Shown here in pieces: positions 5,614 to 12,427 of a stretch of DNA of 17,054 nucleotides. Position 1 is the first letter of the stretch. The number at the start of each line of letters is the position of its first letter. Source of the stretch: Anaerolineae bacterium (GTDB lineage Bacteria; Chloroflexota; Anaerolineae; B4-G1; DUEL01). The notes under the pieces were generated by a model. That model was not told where the DNA came from. It saw nothing but the letters and a program-made list of their open reading frames with translations, and searched no databases. The stretch spans positions 1-17,054 of the forward strand of contig JAOZPF010000002.1 in assembly GCA_029932895.1 (NCBI GenBank), given 5' to 3'. Made by a program: the position numbers and the translations under genes.

Positions 5614-7371
5614 CTATCCCCCGACATCCCAGAGCCACTGTTGCACCTGGGTTTGCCGCTCCTCGGGGTCGGATACCAGTTGCAGCGGGCGCCCGCGAGC
5701 GTCCACAATCAGCCCGGCGAGCCCTCCTCGCACTCGTCGTTTACCTCCTTTGCCCGGACCACCCAGCCCGACGTCGAATCGTCTGCGCGGCTTGAGTTCC
5801 AACACGGCCTCCTGACCTGCTGGCAGCGGGAGCACCTCCAGCGACCCGTAGGGCACCTCCACATCCAGCGTGCCGCCTTCCTCGTAGTGGATGCGGACGC
5901 TGAGCACAGTCTCCCCTTTCCGCGCCACACCGACCGGAGCGATGATGGTAGCCAGGTTGAGTATGCCGCCGTTATCGATGGTCTCGACGGTTGCCAGCGG
6001 ATTGAGGCGGGCGACGGCCCCGAGTATGGGGGCCAGCCCGTAGACGTCGACAAGGAGGGTGCTGACCCCGACCGGCTCGACCGCGTCCAGTACCATGAGG
6101 GCGACCTGTCCGGGGTAGGGCGCGTTTGCCAGGCTGCGCCCACTGAGCAGAATGGGGTCGAACTGTGGGGTCAGGCCGGCCCGCATCTGGGCGCGACCTG
6201 GATGCCAGCCAGGCCGTGCTGTCTCCAGTGTTTCGCGGATCACCTCCCGGACCACTGCCTGCCCCAACCACAATTCCTCTGTGGTTTCGGGGATGCTGCC
6301 GGGATTGATCTCCTGGTGGGCCAGCATACCCATCACCTGTTGGGGGGCGAGGGGGGCCGGTATCCAGCGAGTGATGGCCTCGGCTCCTTTTCGTTCCAGG
6401 ATGCGCCGCCCTCCCTCGAGTGATCCCAGGTCGCCGCGCACCGTCACAAAGAGTTGGCCGTCAAAGACCGCCACCAGGGTCGTGTTGACCGCGCCGAGGT
6501 CGATGCCCAGTGTTCCCTTGGGCGGTTCGTCCAGGTACCACAGGTATTGGATCAGGTGTGCGAATGTTTCGGCGGCGGGGAGAACGGGCAGGTTGCTCCA
6601 GCGGGCGAGTAACTCGATGCCCGGTAATTTGCCCAGGTATTGTTCCCGGTAGAGGGTGTCCAACTCGGCGCGGACAGCGTGGGTGTACTCGCTATCTAGA
6701 GTAGGGCGCACATTATCAACAGAGCGAATCTCGGTCTGCCCGCCGATGATGTCGACCGCGTGCTTGCGCAAAGACTTGTTGCCGGCGAACAGGATCCGCG
6801 GCCGCCGTTCTTCCTCGAGCATCGAGCAGGCCAGAGCAACTGCCTCTACCAATTCCAGTGTCGGCACCGCCGCTCCGCCGTCGGTGCCGCCAGCGATGCA
6901 GACGACGTCCGGTTGGTGGTCGAGGATGACCTGTACCTGCTCCTCTATAGTCATGCCACGTCGGGGGTCCTGGACGATGAGCCCCTCTACGGAACTGTAG
7001 GTTCCGGCCACGGCGCGGATGGCGCTGGCGAGGCTCAATTCGGGGACAAGCCCGCCCAGCACCACCCGGATGGGGCGCGCGGCGCTGCTTGTGACGACAA
7101 AGGTATCCACTCCCGTGCTGGTATCCTGCTGGGGGGTGATCAGGTCTTTGCCGGGATCTAGCAAGGTCCGGCCCGTGACGTCCTCGATCTGTTCGATGGC
7201 GTGCTGCACGCCGATCACAATGTCGCGCCAGGGAGGGTTCACCGTCGTCAGGCCGCTGCCCTGGGCGATAAAGCGGTAGCTACCGTTCACGCGGTCCAGG
7301 AGCACCGCTTGCGTGGTGACGGTGCCACAGTCCACAGCCAGGATGGAACCGGCGCCCTGCTCTTGTGCCAT
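5614..7371 (-). CDS. MutL/GlmL-like actin-fold (ASKHA) ATPase
   Basis: The 585-residue protein belongs to the family named for GlmL/MutL, an accessory protein of clostridial glutamate mutase. Residues 10-26 (ILAVDCGTVTTQAVLLD) form the first phosphate-binding hairpin, IAGGTDGG lies at 159-166, and GTLGIDLGAVNTTLVAVFDG at 286-305 is the second actin-fold hairpin. ILLSGRSLANAP near 412-423 is probably the adenosine-site segment. Compared with GlmL (about 460 residues) this protein has an additional C-terminal beta-rich stretch of roughly 110 residues with GGLAGLIVDARGRPL. No glutamate mutase subunit (MutS/MutE) or B12 gene is seen; instead it is sandwiched between a membrane protein (6 bases upstream) and the barrel protein (4 bases downstream). 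I therefore infer a structural or energising ATPase of the operon's membrane complex, not a mutase chaperone. Confidence 0.85.
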   Translation of the reverse strand: MAQEQGAGSILAVDCGTVTTQAVLLDRVNGSYRFIAQGSGLTTVNPPWRDIVIGVQHAIEQIEDVTGRTLLDPGKDLITPQQDTSTGVDTFVVTSSAARPIRVVLGGLVPELSLASAIRAVAGTYSSVEGLIVQDPRRGMTIEEQVQVILDHQPDVVCIAGGTDGGAAVPTLELVEAVALACSMLEEERRPRILFAGNKSLRKHAVDIIGGQTEIRSVDNVRPTLDSEYTHAVRAELDTLYREQYLGKLPGIELLARWSNLPVLPAAETFAHLIQYLWYLDEPPKGTLGIDLGAVNTTLVAVFDGQLFVTVRGDLGSLEGGRRILERKGAEAITRWIPAPLAPQQVMGMLAHQEINPGSIPETTEELWLGQAVVREVIRETLETARPGWHPGRAQMRAGLTPQFDPILLSGRSLANAPYPGQVALMVLDAVEPVGVSTLLVDVYGLAPILGAVARLNPLATVETIDNGGILNLATIIAPVGVARKGETVLSVRIHYEEGGTLDVEVPYGSLEVLPLPAGQEAVLELKPRRRFDVGLGGPGKGGKRRVRGGLAGLIVDARGRPLQLVSDPEERQTQVQQWLWDVGG

Positions 7372-7377
7372 GCCGCT

Positions 7378-8067
7378 TTATGGCCCTCCCAATGCGTACT
7401 GTATCACGATCTGGATGACGGTGTAGGTGCGGCCGATGAGGACGGAGAGACTGGCGGTCAGGGCGGTGGCGAAGGCGGTCCCAAAGGCGACCAGGAGGAA
7501 CGCGCGTCCGATCTTGCCCGCCAGACCAACCGTGCGGCCCCACCATCCCTGCCATGTTGGGCTATGAGGGATGGTCATAGCAAACGTGGCGAGGGCGCAG
7601 ATGGTGCCGAGGGATACGAGCAGCCCGTTGAGTACGCCCGTTCCTCCCTCGTGCAGCCAACTCAGGAACGAGCCGGAGGCCGTGGTCTGGGGGATGATGG
7701 TGCCCAGGAGCGCCCCGCCCGTGGCCACCGCGGCCCCCACGCCGATCAGAAAAGCGGTCGAGAGGTTACCCAACACAACCAGGCGCGAGCGGGGGAATCC
7801 CTTAAAGAGCAGCAACAGCCCGAGGAGCAAGGGCACGACGATGCTCACCCGTTCGACGGTTCCGGTCTCGGCCAGCAGAGCGGGAATGATCATCTCCAGG
7901 AAGACGGAGGTGAGGGCGACGGCCAAGCCGTATCCGACCGCCGCGCCAATGAGCAGGTGAAGGGCCAGGCGGTAGAGGGGGTTGTCGCCCAGGAGGTAGC
8001 TGAGGATCGCGACCGTCAGCAGGGCGCCCACCACCGCGCCGCCGAGCTCCAATAGTTCTGCTGTCAT
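7378..8067 (-). CDS. Multi-pass membrane protein, unknown function
   Basis: This 229-residue protein is hydrophobic throughout. About six to seven helices can be drawn: AVVGALLTVAILSYLLG near 11-27, LALHLLIGAAVGYGLAVAL, VSIVVPLLLGLLLLF, LSTAFLIGVGAAVATGGALLG, GLLVSLGTICALATFAM, and AFLLVAFGTAFATALTASL followed by a C-terminal hydrophobic end. Short basic loops such as FKGFPRSR lie between them. I do not recognise a transporter signature. The gene overlaps the preceding zinc-ribbon/PDWL gene by four bases (ATGA) and precedes the MutL-like ATPase by six, so coordinated translation and a shared complex are likely. A role as the membrane channel or platform of the complex is inference. Confidence 0.8.
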   Translation of the reverse strand: MTAELLELGGAVVGALLTVAILSYLLGDNPLYRLALHLLIGAAVGYGLAVALTSVFLEMIIPALLAETGTVERVSIVVPLLLGLLLLFKGFPRSRLVVLGNLSTAFLIGVGAAVATGGALLGTIIPQTTASGSFLSWLHEGGTGVLNGLLVSLGTICALATFAMTIPHSPTWQGWWGRTVGLAGKIGRAFLLVAFGTAFATALTASLSVLIGRTYTVIQIVIQYALGGP

Positions 8068-10295
8068 GGCCTGCGCCCCCCTGCCAGGAAGATGAAGGCC
8101 CCTGCGACCATCAGGCCGACGATGACCAGTTGCGCGGTCCCCAGCCAGTTGAGGAGGAAGGTGAGGTCGTCGTTCTGGGGGTTACCCAGCCTGCTCTCGT
8201 ACGCCGCACCACCGGCTATGCCGGCGATGGCTGCCCGTAGTTGCCCGGCCTGGGGCGAGAGATACGGGCTGGTCAGCGGCTCTGCCTTTGCGCTCATCCC
8301 TGCCACCAGCGGCAGGTCGGGGTCACTCAAGGTGACCTGCTCAACCCACGTGCGGAGGTCATCTGGTCGTGCCGCCAGCACGATGACCAGAGCGATGTCG
8401 TCACTTGTTGAGGAGAGGATTTCCTGCACCCCCGCTGTCCCGCCGGGCCGATAGCCCAAAACCGTCACCTGGCTCTCGTCTTGCAGCGTGTCGGTCAGGA
8501 CGTGCGCCACCAGCATCTGGGCCGTCGCCGGCCCTTCGGGCCGTGTGCTTGCCAGCAGGAGGTGTCCCCCTCTCGCCACCGCGTGGCGCAGGATCGGCGC
8601 AGCTACCCAGTTCATCTCGTCCGCCTCGGCCGGCCCGTACTCAAAGGCCACCAGAACGGTGGTGCCATCCCCCACCGTCTGCTCAATCGTCTCGAATAGC
8701 TGGCCTACGGCCGGCGTGACGGGCGCGCTGAACAGCGAGGGAATGAGCATGGGGACGGCGATGGCCCCGAGCAGCAAGATGGCGATCACTGCCCGGACGA
8801 CGGCCCAGGCGATGCGTTTCCCCTCCGCCTTCTCGGGCTTGGGCACCGCTGGCGGACGGTTTAGCAGCTCTCTGAGCAGATCGGCCCGGGCGCGGGCGGC
8901 AGCGCTGGGGGCCGCGGCGGGGGCCGGGCCGGCTGCTGCGGTCTCTGAGACGGCGAGACTGGGGGCGAGTGTGCCTCGTAACCCCTTGAGAAGCCCCTCT
9001 GTTTCTGGTGGCCCGCCAGCTTCGGCTTCGGCCTCCGTTTTGGGACGCAGCGCCTCCAGCCATTCGGGAATCTCGGCCGGGACCAATCCCTCCATCTCCG
9101 GTGGCGCGATCAGGGGGGAGGTGTCGGGGAGGGGCGGGGCCTCGGCGGCAGCGACCTCTTCTTCTTTGGTCAGTTCTTCCAACCAATCCAGGGAGGCCGC
9201 CTCGACCTCTTCTGGCACTCCTTCGTCGGAGGAGAACACCGGGGCTGTTGGGGCCGGCTCCTGTAGCCAGTCGAGGACTTGGGCCCGCTCCTCCTCGGTT
9301 TCTGGCTCGCCAACTTCGGCCTCCGGGCTGGCCAGCCAGTCCGGTATCTCGACCGCCCCCTCTTCGGCCGGGATGGTGAAAGCGGCCGCCGCTGGGGTCT
9401 CTGCTTCCGCTGTGGCCTCTGGCTCCGCCGGAGGTTCGTGCTGTAATTCAGCCAGCCAGTCCGGTACTTGGCCTTCTTCCTCCTCCCCCGCGGCGGGAGG
9501 GGCGGCGGGTGGCGGCTCCAACCCAGCCAACCAGTCCGGCATCTCGGATTCCGCTGCGGACGGGGGTTCTTCGGCCGCGGGCGGGGTTGGTTCGGTTTCC
9601 AATTCGGCCAGCCACTCGGGGGCCGGGGCCGGTTGCTGTGGCTGCGCGGTGGGCTCTGGCTCCTCTGCCTCAGCCAGCCAGTCCGGCTTCGCTGGCTCCG
9701 CTGCGGACGGGGGTTCTTCGGCCGCGGGCGGGGTTGGTTCGGCTTCCAATTCGGCCAGCCAATCTGGTATCTCGGCCGCCGGGACCGGCTCCGAGCCGGC
9801 CGCGGTCGGTTCTGCTGGTTGCGGTTCCTCGGCAGCCTCGGCCCGCAGTTCGGCCAGCCAATCCGCTTCTGGCTGCGGCCCGCCTGTGGGTTTCTCTCCC
9901 GGCGGAGGGACTGCCTCCGGCTCGGCCAGCCAGTCGGGGAGGTCAGCCGACGGAACCTCTGCCTCCGGCGCGCGCTCTTCCGCGGCTGTTTCACCGACCC
10001 CGGCCCGCAGTTCGGCCAGCCAGTCTGCCGTACCCTCCTCGGCGGCTCCCGGCGGTGTCACCGGCGGAGGTTCCTCTTGGGCAGAGGGTGGGGCGGGTTG
10101 TCCCGGTGGCTGCTGGTCTGCTGTGAGGGGGATCAGGCGGGCGTTGCACTTGTCGCAGTAGACGTTGCTCACAGGGTTCATTTCCCCGCACATTGGGCAG
10201 CGGATGCCGGCGTCCGTGGGCAAAGTCGCTCCGCACTCGTTGCAGAAGCGGCTCCCTTCCCTGTTAGCTGTGCCGCAGTTTGGGCAATAGATCAT
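8064..10295 (-). CDS. Double zinc-ribbon protein with twelve PDWL-type repeats and an extracytoplasmic alpha/beta domain
   Basis: The 743-residue protein has four parts. Residues 4-50 are two zinc ribbons (C4, C7, C18, C21 and C33, C36, C47, C50). Residues about 60-470 are a low-complexity Pro/Glu/Ala region carrying twelve copies of a short [PALV]-[DE]-W-L motif, such as PDWLAELEAE, spaced unevenly. Residues about 496-522 are a transmembrane helix preceded by KPEKAEGKR, 523-710 form an alpha/beta domain beginning GTTVLVAFEYG, and 719-738 form a second helix ending GGRRP. By the positive-inside rule the zinc ribbons and PDWL region are cytoplasmic and the alpha/beta domain is outside. The PDWL motifs look like multivalent short linear motifs for docking a partner, perhaps the MutL-like ATPase. 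No enzymatic motif is seen. The start ATG 10293-10295 has a weak GAGAG site. Confidence 0.85.
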   Translation of the reverse strand: MIYCPNCGTANREGSRFCNECGATLPTDAGIRCPMCGEMNPVSNVYCDKCNARLIPLTADQQPPGQPAPPSAQEEPPPVTPPGAAEEGTADWLAELRAGVGETAAEERAPEAEVPSADLPDWLAEPEAVPPPGEKPTGGPQPEADWLAELRAEAAEEPQPAEPTAAGSEPVPAAEIPDWLAELEAEPTPPAAEEPPSAAEPAKPDWLAEAEEPEPTAQPQQPAPAPEWLAELETEPTPPAAEEPPSAAESEMPDWLAGLEPPPAAPPAAGEEEEGQVPDWLAELQHEPPAEPEATAEAETPAAAAFTIPAEEGAVEIPDWLASPEAEVGEPETEEERAQVLDWLQEPAPTAPVFSSDEGVPEEVEAASLDWLEELTKEEEVAAAEAPPLPDTSPLIAPPEMEGLVPAEIPEWLEALRPKTEAEAEAGGPPETEGLLKGLRGTLAPSLAVSETAAAGPAPAAAPSAAARARADLLRELLNRPPAVPKPEKAEGKRIAWAVVRAVIAILLLGAIAVPMLIPSLFSAPVTPAVGQLFETIEQTVGDGTTVLVAFEYGPAEADEMNWVAAPILRHAVARGGHLLLASTRPEGPATAQMLVAHVLTDTLQDESQVTVLGYRPGGTAGVQEILSSTSDDIALVIVLAARPDDLRTWVEQVTLSDPDLPLVAGMSAKAEPLTSPYLSPQAGQLRAAIAGIAGGAAYESRLGNPQNDDLTFLLNWLGTAQLVIVGLMVAGAFIFLAGGRRP
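9550..9761. repeat. In-frame 65-bp direct duplication inside the PDWL region
   Basis: Positions 9550-9614 and 9697-9761 are nearly identical over 65 bases (one difference near the middle, a T/C change at the position after TTGGTTCGG). Their start-to-start distance is 147 bases, exactly 49 codons, so each copy encodes the same segment EPTPPAAEEPPSAAE with the flanking WLAELE. It shows that the PDWL array grows by in-frame duplication. Confidence 0.85.
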
Positions 10296-10302
10296 ACTTC
10301 TC

Positions 10303-10992
10303 TCACCGGTCGCTGTAGGGACGGTCCAGCCCCGTGATGACGCGCAGACCCATCAGCAGAGTGCCCAATCCAACGCCGATCAGCAGCCCGCGCATCCCGG
10401 CCATTGTGGGGACAGTTATCCACCACTCCCGCAGCCTGACAAGTTGCTCGCCGATCGCGCCCGGTAGCTGCAGGGTGCCCAGGAGGACGATAATGGCCGA
10501 AAGGAGAAAGAGGACAGCGCCGACGTTCCTGCGCTTGCGCAGGAGGCGGAAGCCGGCCAGGGCCAGGGTGAAGGCAATCAGTCCGGTGACGCTGGCCTGG
10601 AGCGGGGAGAGGACGTACTGGAACCACCAGTCGCTGGCCGTGACGAGAGAGGTGGCGGCCGGCAGGCTTTCCAGCGACGCTGCCAGTCTGCCGACCAGCG
10701 TCAATCCCAGGCTGACGATGGCGGAGAGGATGAGGACGCCACTGTAGAGAGCTCCCCGCCGTCCGTGAGCCACCCGTCCCAGATGGACGCGTAGGATGTT
10801 GAAAAAACCGAGGATAAAGGCAAAGGCAGCGATGATCACTGCCCAGCGAACCATCTGGTCGCGCAGGAAAGTCAGTGTGACGGCGACCAGGTTTGCATCT
10901 GGAAGCAAGGGGGGGATCAGGTACCCCAGGAGGACGATCATGCCTGCGGCGATTGCGATGGCAGTGGCGAATAGTTTAGTCATACGATCCAT
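10303..10992 (-). CDS. Six-helix integral membrane protein, unknown function
   Basis: The 229-residue protein has six clear hydrophobic segments: LFATAIAIAAGMIVLLGYLI (7-26), WAVIIAAFAFILGFFNIL, ALYSGVLILSAIVSLGLTLVG, a longer one including QASVTGLIAFTLALAGF, VGAVLFLLSAIIVLLGTLQL, and MRGLLIGVGLGTLLMGLRVI near the end. The loops carry few charged residues apart from arginines (RVHLGRVAHGRRG, RLLRKRRN), which probably face the cytoplasm. No family signature is recognised. The start ATG at 10990-10992 follows GAGGGG by about eight bases and lies ten bases after the stop of the 253-residue gene; seven bases separate it from the zinc-ribbon gene downstream. It is one of two multi-pass proteins in the operon. 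Confidence 0.8.
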   Translation of the reverse strand: MDRMTKLFATAIAIAAGMIVLLGYLIPPLLPDANLVAVTLTFLRDQMVRWAVIIAAFAFILGFFNILRVHLGRVAHGRRGALYSGVLILSAIVSLGLTLVGRLAASLESLPAATSLVTASDWWFQYVLSPLQASVTGLIAFTLALAGFRLLRKRRNVGAVLFLLSAIIVLLGTLQLPGAIGEQLVRLREWWITVPTMAGMRGLLIGVGLGTLLMGLRVITGLDRPYSDR

Positions 10993-11002
10993 CGCTTGCC
11001 CC

Positions 11003-11764
11003 TCAGAAAATCCCCAGTATCTTGAGCAGAATGACGCCGATCAGCAAAAAGCGGAGAACATCTTGGGTTCTCAGGCTCGCCAGATGGCGGGGGAGGAGGG
11101 TGAGGCGCGCTATGCCGCTGTACATCTCCTCTCCCACTGCCAGACTGTCGACATCCGCGTAGAGCGCCCCCAGCGCGCCTAGCTGGTCCACAGCGCCAAT
11201 CTGGGCTAGTTGTTTCGTCTCTCCGGCGTGGGCGACCAAGGAGGCCTCCTCGGCGAGAGAGCCAATGATGATGTTGCCGCCCACCTGTTCGTGGCGGACC
11301 GCATCCGCGGCTCCGGCGGCGTAGATAGGTGGTTGGTCGGCGATAAAGCGTACAGAGGCCGGATTGTACCGCTCTGGAATTCCCCTGCGCGCGTAGGCGT
11401 TGCGTAGCGCATCTTCGACCAGGGGGAGCAAGGTCGAGTCCCCCACGGTCACGATGGGCGGGGAACGGTAGGCAGTAGCGCTATCTGCCAGTTCCTCGAT
11501 GGCGGCAATAGCCGCGAGTGATGCTATGGTCCGGTCTCCGCCGATTCTGCCGGAGCCGATGGCAAAGTGGAGACGGGTGCCGTTCTCTGCCGCGCGGCTC
11601 AGCTCCTCTGGAAGCTGGTCGAAAGCGGGGATGGGGCGCGACTGGGGCCGGTGCCCGGCGCTGATGCGCAACCGCAGCAGGAGAAGCAGCAGGAAAGCAA
11701 GGAGTGCCAACAGTAGCGCCCCGATATAAGCGCCCATCTGCAAGCCTGTGGTCGGCCCGGTCAT
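11003..11764 (-). CDS. Anchored alpha/beta-domain protein, possibly DUF6754-like
   Basis: This 253-residue protein has one N-terminal helix (about 10-31), a soluble domain from about 45 to 225, and a hydrophobic C-terminus (VLRFLLIGVILLKILGIF, ending at the last residue). After the first helix comes RLRISAGHRPQSR, so the domain should be cytoplasmic. It reads as an alternating alpha/beta fold: LHFAIGSG, IASLAAIAAIEELADS, SPPIVTVGDSTLLPLVEDAL, VGGNIIIGSLAEEASLVAHAG. I associate this pattern with a domain of unknown function described from Chloroflexota (DUF6754), but I cannot confirm that without a profile search. The gene overlaps the 79-residue gene upstream by ATGA, so translation is probably coupled. 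Its role in the operon is unknown. Confidence 0.75.
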   Translation of the reverse strand: MTGPTTGLQMGAYIGALLLALLAFLLLLLLRLRISAGHRPQSRPIPAFDQLPEELSRAAENGTRLHFAIGSGRIGGDRTIASLAAIAAIEELADSATAYRSPPIVTVGDSTLLPLVEDALRNAYARRGIPERYNPASVRFIADQPPIYAAGAADAVRHEQVGGNIIIGSLAEEASLVAHAGETKQLAQIGAVDQLGALGALYADVDSLAVGEEMYSGIARLTLLPRHLASLRTQDVLRFLLIGVILLKILGIF

Positions 11765-12000
11765 GTCTCTTCTGTCTCCCTCAGCCGCTCAATCCATTCC
11801 CCTACCCGTCGCGGGTCCTCTAACCACTCGGTAGTCTCGCGAAAAGTGGTCTCGCTCACCAGCCCGGCTAGGAGGGGTTGGCCTAGCAAGAGGACGTGGG
11901 CGATGACAAAGCCTAGTGCCCGGACGACCTCCAGTAGGGGGACGGCGAACAGGCCAAGGTCTGCCTCTCTGATCCGCCGGACCCATTTTTCCCCATCCAT
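11761..12000 (-). CDS. Small membrane-associated protein (79 residues), unknown function
   Basis: This is the first gene of the eight-gene operon. The ATG at 11998-12000 is preferred over an upstream in-frame one (at 12078) because it is preceded by AGGA, lies a few bases beyond the mapped -10 box, and the upstream part is promoter. The protein starts with a charged stretch (MDGEKWVRRIREADLG), has a long hydrophobic segment from about 17 to 48 containing LLEVVRALGFVIAHVLLLGQPLLAGL, and ends with a charged, helical tail rich in Glu and Arg (TEWLEDPRRVGEWIERLR). I see no known family. The stop overlaps the start of the alpha/beta gene by four bases (ATGA). A role as an accessory subunit or anchor of the complex is inference only. 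Confidence 0.65.
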   Translation of the reverse strand: MDGEKWVRRIREADLGLFAVPLLEVVRALGFVIAHVLLLGQPLLAGLVSETTFRETTEWLEDPRRVGEWIERLRETEET

Positions 12001-12016
12001 CCGGTTCCTGCCCTGT

Positions 12017-12044
12017 AGTATACGGAAATGACCTGCCTTGCCAA
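12017..12044 (-). promoter_or_regulatory. Promoter P1 of the eight-gene membrane operon
   Basis: On the minus strand, TTGGCA (12039-12044) precedes TATACT (12017-12022) by 16 bases. Initiation would be close to 12010, leaving a leader of about ten bases containing AGGA before the first ATG. No comparable promoter is apparent between the following genes, so I infer one transcript. Confidence 0.65.
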
Positions 12045-12082
12045 GCGGGGGGTGTCGGCCCGACTTGACGTAACACATGTAC

Positions 12083-12110
12083 AGTATAGCACGGTTTGAA
12101 GAGAAGGCAA
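12083..12110 (-). promoter_or_regulatory. Possible upstream tandem promoter P2
   Basis: On the minus strand, TTGCCT (12105-12110) is followed after 16 bases by TATACT (12083-12088), the same geometry and -10 hexamer as P1 about 66 bases downstream. The -35 box is weaker than that of P1. It lies between P1 and the MITE-like element. Confidence 0.4.
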
Positions 12111-12128
12111 AACGGCCTGGTTACCCGG

Positions 12129-12148
12129 GGGTGCATTTCACTTTGGGG
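12129..12148. repeat. Left terminal inverted repeat of the MITE-like element
   Basis: The 20 bases GGGTGCATTTCACTTTGGGG match the inverted right end at 19 positions; the single difference is the C/T at the sixth base. Confidence 0.8.
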
Positions 12149-12255
12149 ACGAATTGGGAGAACGGTCCGTAGGTCGCGCTTGCTGTAAGCACTCGTAGGG
12201 TTATGCCTGCAAACGCTCATTACCCTGACCAAGATCGTCTTTACAATCCGGACTG

Positions 12256-12320
12256 TAGGCTCTAGCCGGGGTACTTGGCTTCCCATTGGAGTCTGGGTTC
12301 ATCAACCCGGCTAAAGCCTA
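12256..12320. repeat. Inner hairpin of the MITE-like element
   Basis: TAGGCTCTAGCCGGG at 12256-12270 pairs with CCCGGCTAAAGCCTA at 12306-12320 (14 of 15). Pairing can continue outward with G-U pairs and GGC/GCC-type matches around 12249-12255 and 12321-12327, so a long stem-loop or cruciform is possible. Confidence 0.7.
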
Positions 12321-12395
12321 TGTTCCGCAGTGACGTCGCGCCACAAGCGCGACCTCCAAGCTACGGACTCGACGTCTCCTCTGCCGGGCAACCCG

Positions 12396-12415
12396 CCCCA
12401 AAGTGAAATACACCC
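12396..12415. repeat. Right terminal inverted repeat of the MITE-like element
   Basis: CCCCAAAGTGAAATACACCC is the inverted counterpart of the left end at 12129-12148, with one mismatch. It lies 13 bases from the stop of the tail-anchored gene. Confidence 0.8.
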
Positions 12416-12427
12416 GTTACCCTGCCC

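Larger units (their letters stand above)
12120..12422. mobile_element. MITE-like element with terminal inverted repeats and nested palindromes
   Basis: The stretch between 12000 and 12428 carries no gene; most of it is this element. The terminal repeats are GGGTGCATTTCACTTTGGGG (12129-12148) and its inverted copy at 12396-12415, with one mismatch in 20. Outside them GTTACCC occurs at 12120-12126 and 12416-12422, a candidate 7-base target duplication. Inside, AGGTCGCGCTTG (12171-12182) is repeated inverted at 12344-12355, and TAGGCTCTAGCCGGG (12256-12270) is inverted at 12306-12320 with one mismatch. No transposase ORF fits in about 289 bases, so it is non-autonomous and would need a transposase supplied elsewhere. 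It lies between the operon promoters and the tail-anchored gene. Confidence 0.75.

Noticed and set aside
8488..10161. Long plus-strand Ser/Gly-rich open frame (557 residues) opposite the zinc-ribbon/PDWL gene
   Set aside because: It is the antisense of a Pro/Glu/Ala-rich, GC-biased coding region. It has no ribosome binding site or recognisable domain, while the minus-strand frame has zinc ribbons, membrane helices and overlap with neighbours.
9170..10236. Repeated pattern in this stretch as a possible CRISPR or non-coding tandem array
   Set aside because: The repeats are irregularly spaced, follow codon phase and encode PDWL motifs inside a continuous frame; no constant repeat with unique spacers is present.
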